From positions 186,001 to 250,000 of the forward strand of contig CAMUKG010000001.1 of the NCBI GenBank assembly GCA_947089425.1: a DNA stretch of 64,000 bases. The letters are read 5' to 3'. This DNA is from an uncultured Clostridia bacterium. Its GTDB lineage: Bacteria; Bacillota; Clostridia; Christensenellales; Pumilibacteraceae. A program made the translations under genes and the position numbers. The notes below the pieces were generated by a model that saw only the letters and a program-made list of their open reading frames with translations, ran no database searches and was not told the DNA's origin. This document shows positions 44,706 to 53,434 of this stretch, piece after piece; positions within the stretch are counted from its first letter, which is position 1; each line of letters begins with the position of its first letter.

Positions 44706-46247
44706 TCAAATCGCGAATAATTTGGCTATATTATTTTCGGTATGAACAATAACGTATTCATCGGCAGAAACCGACTGCTCTAACAATTTTATATCTTCCG
44801 CCGAAGCGTGTCCGCTTGTATGTAACGTTTTAATTTGTATTCCCATTTCTTCAATAGCCGTTAAAAATTCTTTCATTTCGTTGTTTTCTTTATATCCGTT
44901 CCACAGCGAATAAATCATAATTGCGCCTGCCAAATCCATTTTGTCAGCAAGTTTTTTGATATAATCAATCATCGACGGACGAACAAACATTACAAATTTA
45001 TTGTTTTTTGCAATCTGTGTTATGCCGCGCTTATTATCGAATTCAAAAAACATATCTTTACGTTTCCCGCGCAATCCTCGCGGAGTAAAAGCGTATACAT
45101 CCTTAAATACATCGGGACGCGGAATTTTTCTTCCCGCCGCCGAAGCAATCATAGCGGTATAATTATCCTCGTATAAAATGCGCCCGTTGCGCTTGGCGGC
45201 ACGATACACGCTTACAAGCCTATCAATGTTCGACGACGATTGCAATACAAACACGGGCTTATCGCTTTTTTCAATTATTTCGTCTAATCCATTTTCAAGG
45301 TCGCTTTCGCTAAAACACAGCTTATTGTTTCCTATATTCGTTCCCTCGCAAATGAGTGTATTTATTTTATGCGGAAGTTGCGCGAGTAATTTTCCTTTAT
45401 CTTTCCTGCCGTGAAAGCGAAAATCGCCGGTATATAAAATACTTTTTCCACCCGCCTCGAATAAAAGCATATGGCTGTCAAACGCCGAATGGTCACAAAG
45501 ATACGGCGTAACTTTAATGCCGCCGACTGTAAAAGGTTTGCCGCTTCGATAAGTAATTATGTTTTTCCCAATAATATTTCCTTGATATTCGTTCATTGCT
45601 TTGATAATGCGATACGCTCCGCACCCTATATAAATAGGACAATCTTTTTTATAAACTATAAGTCCCGCATGGTCGGCATGATAGTGAGACACAATTACGG
45701 CATTATAATTTGTTTTTAGTACGATTTTTTCCAAATCGCTTAATTCAGTTCCACCTTTCAAAGCCTTACCAAGTTCCGCCAAAATTTTAGTTTTGCCGTA
45801 AGTGAATTCAATCAAGTTTTCACCGATTTTTTCTTTTCCGCGCAAAATTTTATATTCGAGCGTAGACGTAACCGCTTTATGCCGCTTTTCCGTAAACGCG
45901 CTTACATAATGCTCGTCGCGGCACAATTCATAATTTTCTATTTCAAATAGCTCAATGATATCTTGCATGGCATATTCATCCAAACACCTATCGGCAAAAA
46001 CGCGGTGATTACCTATATTGACGTTATAAATAACTCTGCCACGCGGATAAAAATAACAATCGTCTGTTTCGCCATGAGAATGCACATCATCCCATTTATC
46101 ATAGTGAGAAAATGGATAATCAATAAACCCGAGCGCATTTGCAGCGCTTATAGGATACGATTTTTTAACTTCGTAAAAGTTCCAACCGCCATCCGATTCG
46201 TTCGGTAGCGCCCAAAAAATCCCAACATATACAGTTTTTTCTTCCAT
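44706..46247 (-). CDS. RNase J-like metallo-beta-lactamase/beta-CASP protein with extra N-terminal domain
   Basis: From about residue 135 this is an MBL-fold nuclease of the RNase J/beta-CASP type. The first strand reads GENLIEFTYGKTKILAELGKAL, the metal motif is SHYHADHAGL (His188, His190, Asp192, His193), YLCDHSAFDSHMLLFEAGGK and LYTGDFRFHGRK follow, and TSGHASAEDIKLL near the end matches the terminal RMMBL motif. Residues 1-115 form a separate domain (VYVGIFWALP, a DDCYFYPRGRV core, HRVFADRCL) that I have seen only as an uncharacterised module. The start is the ATG at 46247, with GGAGG 5 bases upstream. It is at 3' end of the accessory block, with a terminator before it, so it is probably a separate transcript. 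Confidence 0.85.
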   Translation of the reverse strand: MEEKTVYVGIFWALPNESDGGWNFYEVKKSYPISAANALGFIDYPFSHYDKWDDVHSHGETDDCYFYPRGRVIYNVNIGNHRVFADRCLDEYAMQDIIELFEIENYELCRDEHYVSAFTEKRHKAVTSTLEYKILRGKEKIGENLIEFTYGKTKILAELGKALKGGTELSDLEKIVLKTNYNAVIVSHYHADHAGLIVYKKDCPIYIGCGAYRIIKAMNEYQGNIIGKNIITYRSGKPFTVGGIKVTPYLCDHSAFDSHMLLFEAGGKSILYTGDFRFHGRKDKGKLLAQLPHKINTLICEGTNIGNNKLCFSESDLENGLDEIIEKSDKPVFVLQSSSNIDRLVSVYRAAKRNGRILYEDNYTAMIASAAGRKIPRPDVFKDVYAFTPRGLRGKRKDMFFEFDNKRGITQIAKNNKFVMFVRPSMIDYIKKLADKMDLAGAIMIYSLWNGYKENNEMKEFLTAIEEMGIQIKTLHTSGHASAEDIKLLEQSVSADEYVIVHTENNIAKLFAI

Positions 46248-46370
46248 ACTTGCCTCCGTTAAAAACCATTGCAACTCACGCCGCATATTATAAATAACAC
46301 ATATTTATAAAAAAGTCAAGTAATCTATATCATTTCAATATTTAATTTTACATATTGTATAATTAAAAAT

Positions 46371-46400
46371 AAAGACAGCACAAGCAGCCGCCTTGTCTTT
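46371..46400 (-). terminator. Terminator of the three-gene nuclease-like operon
   Basis: AAAGACA and TGTCTTT form a 7-base stem (46371-46377 with 46394-46400), overlapping the stop codon of the preceding gene. On the minus strand it is followed by ATTTTTAATT. Confidence 0.6.
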
Positions 46401-47371
46401 TAATATAATTTTTCCGTTACGTCCGTAGCGCAAAGATAGACTTTTTCTATTCGATTATCTTGTGGAATATAATTTTTTCCGATTTCGATAGCATCATCCG
46501 AAAATACAAATTTTATCTTTGTCTGCATGATATTATTCATCGTTAAGTTATGTGGACACGTGCGAGCAAATATCGTGCATAATAGTTTTACAGCTTCGCA
46601 CGCTTCAATTTTTCGATTATCTACAAATTCGCTGTTCAAATATTTTATATAGTCTTTTTCATGTTGGACTATTCCCGAGTTGCCGCCGCACGCGCCTATG
46701 GTCGATTTTAATTCGGTTAAAAGCAATGTGTACGTATCGCCCTCTTTACGGAGTCCGAGCAAATCGAATCTACCGTGCAATCCGCTTTTTTCCGCATAGT
46801 GTTCGGCATATTCGATATCATAATAAAAGAGTTCGTTATTCAAAAAATACGTAGAATAAAGTTGCTGCTGTCGGTCTTTTTCCAAGTTGAGCGATTTACT
46901 GCGCGGAGTTTGCATATCGAACGCATATTCGACATTATCGGGATTAATAAAATCATCAATAAGTGATTTGAATATGAATAATATTTCCAGCATCTGTTCC
47001 CGTGATACGGCGTTCTCTCCCGTCAAATCAAATCGAACATACTTCTGAGCTTGTCTGTTAGGCTCATCCGAAAAACCCGAAACGCGAACATTAAGCGATT
47101 TTAATTTGCCGAGTATTTGCTTGTAATTTTTCGTAAAGCGGCTATGGCGAAAATCAAATTCTCCGATAATTGCCGTACGCGAACAGCGAATACGCAATAG
47201 TTGATGACAGCGATAATACAGCGTAGCTAAGTTACCGCGAAAGCAAAGCGCAACGCTTTTCGTGCCATCCGCAATATGTAAGCGCACATAATCAATCAAA
47301 CAATCCCGATTCGGGTTTTTCGACGTTAAAAACTGTCGCAATTCTTTGGATAGTATTCTATTCGTTCTCAT
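46400..47371 (-). CDS. Hypothetical protein with PD-(D/E)XK-nuclease-like C-terminus
   Basis: The family is not recognised. The C-terminal half contains GRFDLLGLRKEGDTYTLLLTELKST, a beta-hairpin with Asp followed by E-x-K, the arrangement of PD-(D/E)XK nucleases, then helical segments. The N-terminal half is rich in Arg and aromatic residues (CFRGNLATLYYRCHQLL, FDFRHSRFTKNYKQIL) and may bind nucleic acid or partners. It is the last gene of a three-gene operon. I use the ATG at 47371, which overlaps the upstream gene by 14 bases; a TTG at 47389 has no ribosome-binding site. The sequence is more A+T-rich than the flanking housekeeping genes, consistent with transfer. The nuclease assignment rests on the motif alone. 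Confidence 0.75.
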   Translation of the reverse strand: MRTNRILSKELRQFLTSKNPNRDCLIDYVRLHIADGTKSVALCFRGNLATLYYRCHQLLRIRCSRTAIIGEFDFRHSRFTKNYKQILGKLKSLNVRVSGFSDEPNRQAQKYVRFDLTGENAVSREQMLEILFIFKSLIDDFINPDNVEYAFDMQTPRSKSLNLEKDRQQQLYSTYFLNNELFYYDIEYAEHYAEKSGLHGRFDLLGLRKEGDTYTLLLTELKSTIGACGGNSGIVQHEKDYIKYLNSEFVDNRKIEACEAVKLLCTIFARTCPHNLTMNNIMQTKIKFVFSDDAIEIGKNYIPQDNRIEKVYLCATDVTEKLY

Positions 47372-48140
47372 TTTTTTGTGATTCTTCAATCGTGTAAACG
47401 CTAGCCGTTTCTGATAAAATCAAAACCTTTATAGAAAATTTTTTAATAAGACGCTTTGCCCATTCGCTGTTAAATTGCTTATAAGCAAAAGAATTTATAT
47501 CTAATAAAACAGCTTTTTTTAACTCCGACTTACCGCATTCATACTTCTCGAAAAAGCGTTCGTTTAATTTTCGATAATATGTTTCGATTTCGAGAACGCA
47601 CCGAACCAAAGATTCCGAGCTTCCGAATCTTTTCGCTTCGGTGATGTAAATATCACCATCCTTTTCGAGAACGATATCTATTTTGTCAGCTTTTCCGTTA
47701 GTCGTCGGCACTTGATAATCGACAACCCGATATTCGCCGACGGTTTCTTGCATTGCCAAAACATGCATAAGCTTAGTTTCGCTGTTACCGCAATACGCTT
47801 TTCGTGCAGAAAACGTGCCGATGTCTTTTCGACGTTTTTCCGTTATGTTTTTACGTATGCCAGAATTATATGTACACTTTTTATCAACTGCTATATTTAA
47901 CTCGTTGTCGATTAAAACATTTGCAATTACTTCGCCGAACGGAATTTTTTCTTCTGTCACATATCCCGCAGAACGGCTTTTCCCATATCCGCTATGATAA
48001 ACAATGTCACTGCGATATAATAGGTGCGGACATTGTTCCAAATACAGTTTTACTCTATCGGCCAATTGGCGGTTTGAAAATTTTAACACGCCTTTATATT
48101 GCCGTATCCCATCTAAATCTCTGTCTTTGCAAAGTTCCAT
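47358..48140 (-). CDS. Hypothetical protein with PD-(D/E)XK-nuclease-like domain
   Basis: This 260-residue protein is not recognised as a named family. Its central part, VDYQVPTTNGKADKIDIVLE followed by KDGDIYITEAKRFGSSES, has the Asp and E-x-K of a PD-(D/E)XK nuclease core. The helices after it (RCVLEIETYYRKLNERFFEKY) fit the fold. The N-terminal 110 residues (including LKFSNRQLADRVKLYLEQCPHLLYRSD) are unassigned. I use the ATG at 48140 because GAGGTG lies 6 bases upstream; an ATG at 48152 overlaps the previous stop (ATGA) but has no clear site. It overlaps the next gene by 14 bases, so the two nuclease-like proteins are probably made in fixed proportion. Confidence 0.78.
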   Translation of the reverse strand: MELCKDRDLDGIRQYKGVLKFSNRQLADRVKLYLEQCPHLLYRSDIVYHSGYGKSRSAGYVTEEKIPFGEVIANVLIDNELNIAVDKKCTYNSGIRKNITEKRRKDIGTFSARKAYCGNSETKLMHVLAMQETVGEYRVVDYQVPTTNGKADKIDIVLEKDGDIYITEAKRFGSSESLVRCVLEIETYYRKLNERFFEKYECGKSELKKAVLLDINSFAYKQFNSEWAKRLIKKFSIKVLILSETASVYTIEESQKNENE

Positions 48141-48148
48141 TCGACACC

Positions 48149-48514
48149 TCATTTTTTCTTAAACTTGCTTGCTGTTTTGATTTTTGTTTTGCCGTCGTTG
48201 AACCAGCATGATTCGGATTCATAACCGCCATAAATAAATGTGTAGAGATACCCGAAACATGCACCGATTCCGCGCTTTTGAGTCGTCGTCATCACACTAT
48301 TGAACACGTCTTTTTTAAGATAATCGCGCTCATATGAAATAAACGTTTTAAGAGGCGGTTCACCCAAAACGTCGTTTGCAAATTTAATATGCGAAAGCAA
48401 CTCCTCGTTTTTGAGCAGTTCTAAAAATAGCAGATAATACTCGCGCCCGGTGCCGTTCACGAACTGTTCGGTCCCTTTATACTTTTTCAAAAAGTTTTCT
48501 TCATTCCATTCCAT
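48149..48514 (-). CDS. Hypothetical small protein, first gene of the nuclease-like operon
   Basis: I do not recognise this 121-residue protein. It has an acidic, helical first half (WNEENFLKKYKGTEQFV, EYYLLFLELLKNEELLSHIKF), a middle segment GEPPLKTFISYERDYLKK, an aromatic/glycine stretch GACFGYLYTFIYGGYESESC and a basic tail ending KFKKK. The start at 48514 is chosen because GGAA lies upstream and the promoter leaves a leader of about 29 bases; an ATG at 48529 would be nearly leaderless. Its stop is followed 8 bases later by the next start. A small acidic first gene before two nuclease-like genes could be a specificity or immunity component, which is inference. Confidence 0.72.
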   Translation of the reverse strand: MEWNEENFLKKYKGTEQFVNGTGREYYLLFLELLKNEELLSHIKFANDVLGEPPLKTFISYERDYLKKDVFNSVMTTTQKRGIGACFGYLYTFIYGGYESESCWFNDGKTKIKTASKFKKK

Positions 48515-48549
48515 AGCAATAATTTCCATATTGAATATACTATATTGAT

Positions 48550-48578
48550 ATCTTACCCTTTTGGCAAATAAATGTCAA
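48550..48578 (-). promoter_or_regulatory. Promoter of the three-gene nuclease-like operon
   Basis: On the minus strand, TTGACA (48573-48578) and TAAGAT (48550-48555) are separated by 17 bases. No inverted repeat overlaps it, so there is no sign of autoregulation. Confidence 0.7.
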
Positions 48579-48597
48579 GTATTGTTCGGGGAATTAT

Positions 48598-48633
48598 AGT
48601 AAAAGAAAACGGAACACAGTTTTGTGCTCCGTT
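48598..48633 (-). terminator. Terminator after rpsU
   Basis: A 10-pair stem with one G-T pair and a 6-base loop (48608-48633) is followed on the minus strand by TTTCTTTTACT. It closes the heat-shock/rpsU transcript and isolates the nuclease-like operon. Confidence 0.85.
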
Positions 48634-48644
48634 CAGATTTTGAT

Positions 48645-48821
48645 TTAGTTTTTGGAACGCTTGCGAGCGGCTTCCGACTTTTTCTTTTTGCGAACCGACG
48701 GTTTTTCGTAATGTTCCTTACGTCTCATGTCGCCCATGATATTGTCCTTTTGGCACTTACGTTTAAAACGTTTTAAAGCGCTGTCGAGCGATTCGTTTTC
48801 ACCGACTTTAATAACGGACAT
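48645..48821 (-). CDS. rpsU: 30S ribosomal protein S21
   Basis: S21 is a small basic protein of the 30S subunit, near the 3' end of 16S rRNA. The 58 residues start [22 protein letters not shown] and end in the basic [20 protein letters not shown] tail, matching Firmicutes S21. The start is the ATG at 48821; an earlier in-frame ATG at 48845 adds eight residues not seen in the family and would place the AAAGGTGG site inside the gene. It lies downstream of mtaB and a HIT gene, near its place in Bacillus. Confidence 0.95.
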   Translation of the reverse strand: MSVIKVGENESLDSALKRFKRKCQKDNIMGDMRRKEHYEKPSVRKKKKSEAARKRSKN

Positions 48822-48919
48822 TCCTGTTACACCACCTTTGCTCATAAGAACGTTTATTTTACCTGTAAATTATACTCAACCGCGAGAATAATGTCAAACG
48901 ATTTCAAACGGTTTTTCGT

Positions 48920-49261
48920 TTAAAGCTCGGGAAAATCCATTTTTTGCCCGCCGAGAATATGAATGTGCAAGTGGAAAACCGTTTGCCCCGCGTCGTCGCC
49001 TTGATTTATAACAAGACGGTAACCGCCGTCAAGCCCGAGTTTGGGCGCAATTTGCGAAATTGTACTCATGATATGCCCCAAATCGTCTCTGTCGGAATCG
49101 TTCATTTCCGATAACAGTTTATAATGTTTTTTTGGAATTGCCAAATAGTGCAATTTCGCTTTGGGCTCTATGTCTTTTATAACGATAAAACGTTCGTCTT
49201 CGTAGTACCTTTGCGAGGGGATTTTTCCTTCCAAAATCGAACAAAACACACAATCTTTCAT
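48920..49261 (-). CDS. HIT family (histidine triad) nucleotide-binding protein
   Basis: HinT-like proteins hydrolyse nucleoside phosphoramidates and related adducts. The histidine triad is HLHIHILGG near the C-terminus (about residues 99-107), with CVFCSILEGKIPSQRYYEDERFIVIKDIEPKAKLHYLAIPKKHY at the start. The two cysteines (CVFC) and a second-helix His form the zinc site seen in many members. Its ATG overlaps the mtaB stop by 4 bases. Confidence 0.95.
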   Translation of the reverse strand: MKDCVFCSILEGKIPSQRYYEDERFIVIKDIEPKAKLHYLAIPKKHYKLLSEMNDSDRDDLGHIMSTISQIAPKLGLDGGYRLVINQGDDAGQTVFHLHIHILGGQKMDFPEL

Positions 49262-50523
49262 AATTTTTCAGCCTTGACTCCTTCTTTATAAATATTTTTT
49301 AATTTTACGCTTCTTAATTCGCCGACAGGCAAATCCGAATACACTTTAACGTAGTTAGCGGTATATCCCGCAGTTTCTCCGCCCTCGTCGGTTTCGGCAT
49401 ACACCTCCGCACATGTTCCGAGCAAGCTTTTACAAAACTCCTTGTGCATTTGCTTTCCTATTTCGATTAGTCGGTTCGCACGTTCTTGCCGCACGCTTTT
49501 GGGAATTTGCGGAAGTTCGTACGCCTTCGTGCCTTTTCGCTCGCTGTACGGGAAAACGTGCATGTCGGAAAACCGCGCTACTTGCACGAAAGCTTCCGTT
49601 TGAGCAAACTCTTCTTCCGTTTCGGCGGCAAATCCCGTTATAACGTCGGTGGTAATTCCCGCACTCGGAAACACTTTGCGTATTTTTTTCACCTGTTTCA
49701 AATAAAATTCGGGCGTGTATTTTCTGTTCATGCGTTTCAGCACGCTTTCGCTTCCGCTCTGCAAAGACAAGTGAAAATGTTCGCAAAAACCGTTTTCCGC
49801 CATAGCGTAGAGTAACTCGTCGGTTATAACGGTGCATTCGAGCGAGCCTATTCGCTTTCTCGCGGGCACATTTCCGAGACGGCGCACAAGCGAAGCAAGA
49901 TTTTCGCCTATATCGAGTCCGTAAGCTGAAACGTTTATTCCCGTCAACACTATTTCTTTTGTTTGCAAAGCGGCAATTTGCGCTTCTTTCAAAATGCTCT
50001 CTGGCTGTCTGCTTCGGCTACGCCCCCTCAAATACGGCACAATGCAATACGAACAAAAGTTATTGCAACCGTCTTGAACTTTTATGTAACTGCGCGTTTT
50101 AGTATGTTCGGGAAAAATATTGTCTTCGAATTCATTAGGCAATGCGCTCACGATTACACGCGAACCGCTTCCGCTTGCCGACAAATCGTTAAGAATGCGC
50201 TCAACCAAATAGAGTTTTCCGCCCGTTCCCGAAATTAAACGCACGTTAGGCTTATCCGAGAAAGCGAACGCATCGTTTTGACTGCTGCAACCGCAAACAT
50301 ATACTTTGGCGGCGGGATTGAGTTTTAAAACTCTAGACACCGTTTGGCGCGATTTTCGGTCGGCTTCTCCCGTAACCGAGCAAGTGTTCAAAATATAAAA
50401 ATCGGCTTGTTCCAACTTGTCGGTAGCATCTATTCCTCTTTTGCAAAGCTCGGCAATCATAGCTTGACCTTCGCATTGATTTACTTTGCACCCCAACGAA
50501 AACACAACAGCTTTCATTCCCAT
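49258..50523 (-). CDS. mtaB: tRNA t6A37 methylthiotransferase MtaB
   Basis: MtaB adds a 2-methylthio group to t6A37 in tRNAs reading ANN codons. It is the paralogue of MiaB near the window start. The N-terminal cluster cysteines are in SLGCKVNQCE, NTCSVTGEA and CGCSSQ. The radical-SAM motif is CNNFCSYC, followed by PYLRGRSRSR. Later segments (SLQSGSESVLKRMNRKYT, TDVITGFAAETEEEF) are typical of the YqeV/MtaB group, and a TRAM domain is at the C-terminus. Length is 421 residues. The start at 50523 has GAGG 7 bases upstream; an ATG two codons in would overlap the rsmE stop as ATGA. Confidence 0.94.
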   Translation of the reverse strand: MGMKAVVFSLGCKVNQCEGQAMIAELCKRGIDATDKLEQADFYILNTCSVTGEADRKSRQTVSRVLKLNPAAKVYVCGCSSQNDAFAFSDKPNVRLISGTGGKLYLVERILNDLSASGSGSRVIVSALPNEFEDNIFPEHTKTRSYIKVQDGCNNFCSYCIVPYLRGRSRSRQPESILKEAQIAALQTKEIVLTGINVSAYGLDIGENLASLVRRLGNVPARKRIGSLECTVITDELLYAMAENGFCEHFHLSLQSGSESVLKRMNRKYTPEFYLKQVKKIRKVFPSAGITTDVITGFAAETEEEFAQTEAFVQVARFSDMHVFPYSERKGTKAYELPQIPKSVRQERANRLIEIGKQMHKEFCKSLLGTCAEVYAETDEGGETAGYTANYVKVYSDLPVGELRSVKLKNIYKEGVKAEKL

Positions 50524-51239
50524 TGTCCCGCCTCGTACATTATTGCAGACAAAACGGCAACGTTTGCCGTTTCGGCGCGTAAAATGCGTTTCCCGAGCGT
50601 AACGGGAACAACCCCTGCGCTATTTAATTCCGCCGCTTCCTCGTCCGAAAAACCGCCTTCGGAGCCCACAATCAAAGCTATGCCTTTAACGTTGCAGTTA
50701 AGTTTCTCGCGTAAAAAACATTTAACCGACGGACTTTCGGCTTTTTCGTAGGGAAATACAACTAAATCGAATTTTTTCAACGTTTGCACAATTTCCGAAA
50801 AATCAAGCGGAGAGCAAACTTTCGTCAGCACACTTCTGCCGCACTGCCTTGCCGCTTCGAGCGCTATTTTGTTCAGACGCTCGACTTTTATATTTCGGTC
50901 ATGCCCTTGCACATAACGCGTTATAATAGGTTGAATTTCTTTAACTCCGAGTTCGGTAGCTTTCTGAACAACGAACTCGTTTTTATCCCCTTTCATAACC
51001 GACATAAAAAGCGTTACGTAAACACTAGGCTCGCTTTCGTTCTTCTCGCGACGAACAAATTCGAGCTTCGTTTCGTCTTTCCGAATATCCGTGATTTTAC
51101 AGATACAATCGAATCCGTCGCCGACACACAAAACAATCTCTTCGCCCGCTTTTGCGCGAAGCACAACCGAAAGGTTCTTATGATTTTCGCCCGTCAACTT
51201 CAAAGGCGGATTTAAATTTTCGACAAAAAAGCGTTTCAT
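50514..51239 (-). CDS. rsmE: 16S rRNA (uracil-1498-N3)-methyltransferase RsmE
   Basis: RsmE methylates U1498 of 16S rRNA. It is a SPOUT-family enzyme with an N-terminal PUA-like domain (MKRFFVENLN, KITDIRKDETKLEF). The knotted C-terminal domain has KATELGVKEIQPIITRYVQ, then ALIVGSEGGFSDEEAAELNSAGVVPVTLGKRILRAETA, the SAM-binding knot. Length is 241 residues. It overlaps prmA upstream and mtaB downstream by a few bases. Confidence 0.95.
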   Translation of the reverse strand: MKRFFVENLNPPLKLTGENHKNLSVVLRAKAGEEIVLCVGDGFDCICKITDIRKDETKLEFVRREKNESEPSVYVTLFMSVMKGDKNEFVVQKATELGVKEIQPIITRYVQGHDRNIKVERLNKIALEAARQCGRSVLTKVCSPLDFSEIVQTLKKFDLVVFPYEKAESPSVKCFLREKLNCNVKGIALIVGSEGGFSDEEAAELNSAGVVPVTLGKRILRAETANVAVLSAIMYEAGQWE

Positions 51240-52171
51240 AATTTATCCACCGACGAGTTGCAGATTTTTCGCCATAACATTCCCCGCCATTCACCGTCAG
51301 ATTTCTCTTCTATAAGTTCGAACAACGAAGAAAACGCTTTTTTAACGTCGGATGCGCGAGAATGAATTATGCCGCTCATTATAAGAGTGCCGCCGCTCGA
51401 CAAATTGGAATAAAACGAATCTTTCAAAGATATTAAAACGTCGGCGGTAATGTTAGCCAAAATAATAGAGAATTTTTCGTTCCCGTTTTCGGGAAAACTT
51501 CCTTCGCGTATCTCGGCGCGAGAATACACGCCGTTTAACTTGCAGTTGCTTTCGGCGGCTTCAACGGCTTGCGAATCTATGTCCGCCATAAAGCAATATT
51601 CGGCGCCGAGTTTGAGCGCCGCCGCGCCCAAAATTCCGCTTCCGCAACCGACGTCGGCGCAACGTTTGCCACGTACGTCAGCTTTTTCCAAAAACTCCAA
51701 ACATAATTTCGTAGTTTCGTGACTGCCCGTTCCGAACGCCATTCCCGGATTTATAAGCACTTGAATTTTGTTTCCGTCGTATTTTAACCACTCGGGTACT
51801 ATTACTATTTTACTGAGTTCGATTGGCTTATAATATTTTTTCCACTCGTTTTCGTAATCGGCGGAATCTATTTTTTTCAAGTCGAGTTCGAGAGTTCCCG
51901 CATTTATTCCTTTCATGAAGCGCAATTCGTTAAGTTTCTCGTTTAAATTCGAAAAATCTGTGTTTTCGGGATAATAGCCGCTAACGAAAACTTCTTCGCC
52001 GCCCGACAAAAGCGACCCGTCGGCGTAATCCCACTTGTGCTCGCCGAGAACTTTTTTAACGTCTTCGTAGTCATACACGGTAACGCCTTCGCTACCGAAC
52101 TCTATTAAAATTACCGACAACGTATCGGCAAACTCGCTTGTCGTCGTTACCGTAGCTTGAAAATACTTCAT
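51236..52171 (-). CDS. prmA: Ribosomal protein L11 methyltransferase
   Basis: PrmA trimethylates ribosomal protein L11. The N-terminal substrate-binding part (about residues 1-90) precedes the methyltransferase domain. That domain has NPGMAFGTGSHETTKLCLEFLEK, CADVGCGSGILGAAALKLGAE (SAM binding) and IILANITADVLISL (the NxxxxxL motif). The 311-residue length is normal. It overlaps rsmE by 4 bases and sits downstream of dnaJ, from which a hairpin at 52258-52288 partly separates it. Confidence 0.94.
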   Translation of the reverse strand: MKYFQATVTTTSEFADTLSVILIEFGSEGVTVYDYEDVKKVLGEHKWDYADGSLLSGGEEVFVSGYYPENTDFSNLNEKLNELRFMKGINAGTLELDLKKIDSADYENEWKKYYKPIELSKIVIVPEWLKYDGNKIQVLINPGMAFGTGSHETTKLCLEFLEKADVRGKRCADVGCGSGILGAAALKLGAEYCFMADIDSQAVEAAESNCKLNGVYSRAEIREGSFPENGNEKFSIILANITADVLISLKDSFYSNLSSGGTLIMSGIIHSRASDVKKAFSSLFELIEEKSDGEWRGMLWRKICNSSVDKL

Positions 52172-52257
52172 TATAAACCCTTTTTATGTATTATGTTACG
52201 CATACATACTCGCGCGCTAATAAAAACTTTAACTTCTTTTTATCAGAGTGCGTTTCG

Positions 52258-52288
52258 AATAAAAAGTCCCCATTTGCACAGGGACTTT
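52258..52288 (-). terminator. Terminator or attenuator after dnaJ
   Basis: On the minus strand, AAAGTCCC and GGGGACTTT form a stem of eight pairs around a 9-base loop, followed by TTTTATT. Genes from prmA onward would need read-through or another promoter, so heat-shock control of prmA-rpsU may be only partial. Confidence 0.75.
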
Positions 52289-52300
52289 CTACAAATAAAA

Positions 52301-53386
52301 CTACTTTTTGAAAAACTCTCTCGCCTTATCGTATTGGTCGGGTTTAAACGACTCGTGCAATTCTTTTATCTTGTTTTTCTGCTCTTTCGTAAGATTTTTG
52401 GGAAGTTCAATGTCTATCGTCACAAGCAAATCGCCGGTCACGCCCTTTTTAGCGTTCTCTATGCCGTGCCCTTTCAGTTTAAAAGTCGTGCCGCTTTGAG
52501 TGCCTTCGGGAAGCGGGAACGCCACTTTCGCGCCTTTCAGAGTGGGAACGTATATTTTGTCGCCGAGCAAAGCTTGCGTAAACGTAGTTGCAACTTCCAC
52601 AGCCAAATCGAGCCCTTTGCGTTTAAAGAACTTGTGCGGCATTACGTTAACCATTAAAACGAGATTACCCGCTTTCGCTCCGTTTCGGCTTCTTTCTCCC
52701 TCGCCGGGTACAGTCATAATTTGATTGGGCTCTATTCCTGCGGGGAACGTTATTCTGAGCGACGTATTCTTTCTGAGAAGTCCTCTGCCGCCGCACGACG
52801 GACACGCTTCTTTTATTATCCTACCGGTGCCGCCGCACACGTTACAAGCTTTCATGCTCACAACTCTACCAAACGGCGTTTCCTGCGCAAAACGCACCTT
52901 ACCCGTGCCGCCGCAGTTGTTGCACTTAACATACTGCGTTCCGCCTTTGGCGCCCGTGCCGCGACATGCCGAACAAGGCTCGAAACGATTCACCGAAATA
53001 TCTTTGGCAACGCCGAACGCCGCCTCTTCGAACGTAAGCGTAACGTTCATAGAAATATCGCCGCCGTTCGAGCCGCCGCCCTCTCTTGCCTGACCATTGA
53101 ACATATTCACAAAGTCGTCGAAGAACGACCCTGCTCCGCCGCCCGTACCGCCGCCGAAATCGGCGCCGCCGCCGCTTGACGAAGGTCTGTCGTAAGCGGC
53201 TCTTTTTTGCGGGTCGCCGAGAACTTCGTAAGCCTCGTTCACCTCTTTAAAAAGGTCGGCAACAGCCTTATCACCCGGATTAAGGTCCGGGTGATATTTC
53301 TTGGCAAGCTTTCTGTATGCCGATTTGATTTCTTCGTCGGAAGCGGTTTTAGACACTCCCAAAACGTCATAATAAGATTTTGCCAT
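52301..53386 (-). CDS. dnaJ: Chaperone protein DnaJ
   Basis: DnaJ delivers unfolded protein to DnaK and stimulates its ATPase. The J domain is at residues 1-70 ([34 protein letters not shown], with the HPD). A Gly-rich linker covers about 70-125. Four CxxCxGxG-type zinc repeats follow ([32 protein letters not shown]). Two C-terminal substrate-binding barrels and a dimerisation tail complete it. The 361-residue length is slightly short because of the linker. It lies 48 bases after dnaK. Confidence 0.97.
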   Translation of the reverse strand: MAKSYYDVLGVSKTASDEEIKSAYRKLAKKYHPDLNPGDKAVADLFKEVNEAYEVLGDPQKRAAYDRPSSSGGGADFGGGTGGGAGSFFDDFVNMFNGQAREGGGSNGGDISMNVTLTFEEAAFGVAKDISVNRFEPCSACRGTGAKGGTQYVKCNNCGGTGKVRFAQETPFGRVVSMKACNVCGGTGRIIKEACPSCGGRGLLRKNTSLRITFPAGIEPNQIMTVPGEGERSRNGAKAGNLVLMVNVMPHKFFKRKGLDLAVEVATTFTQALLGDKIYVPTLKGAKVAFPLPEGTQSGTTFKLKGHGIENAKKGVTGDLLVTIDIELPKNLTKEQKNKIKELHESFKPDQYDKAREFFKK

Positions 53387-53434
53387 TACTCTCAGCTACC
53401 TTTCCGAACACCGCAAAAGCGTTCGTACTTAAAA

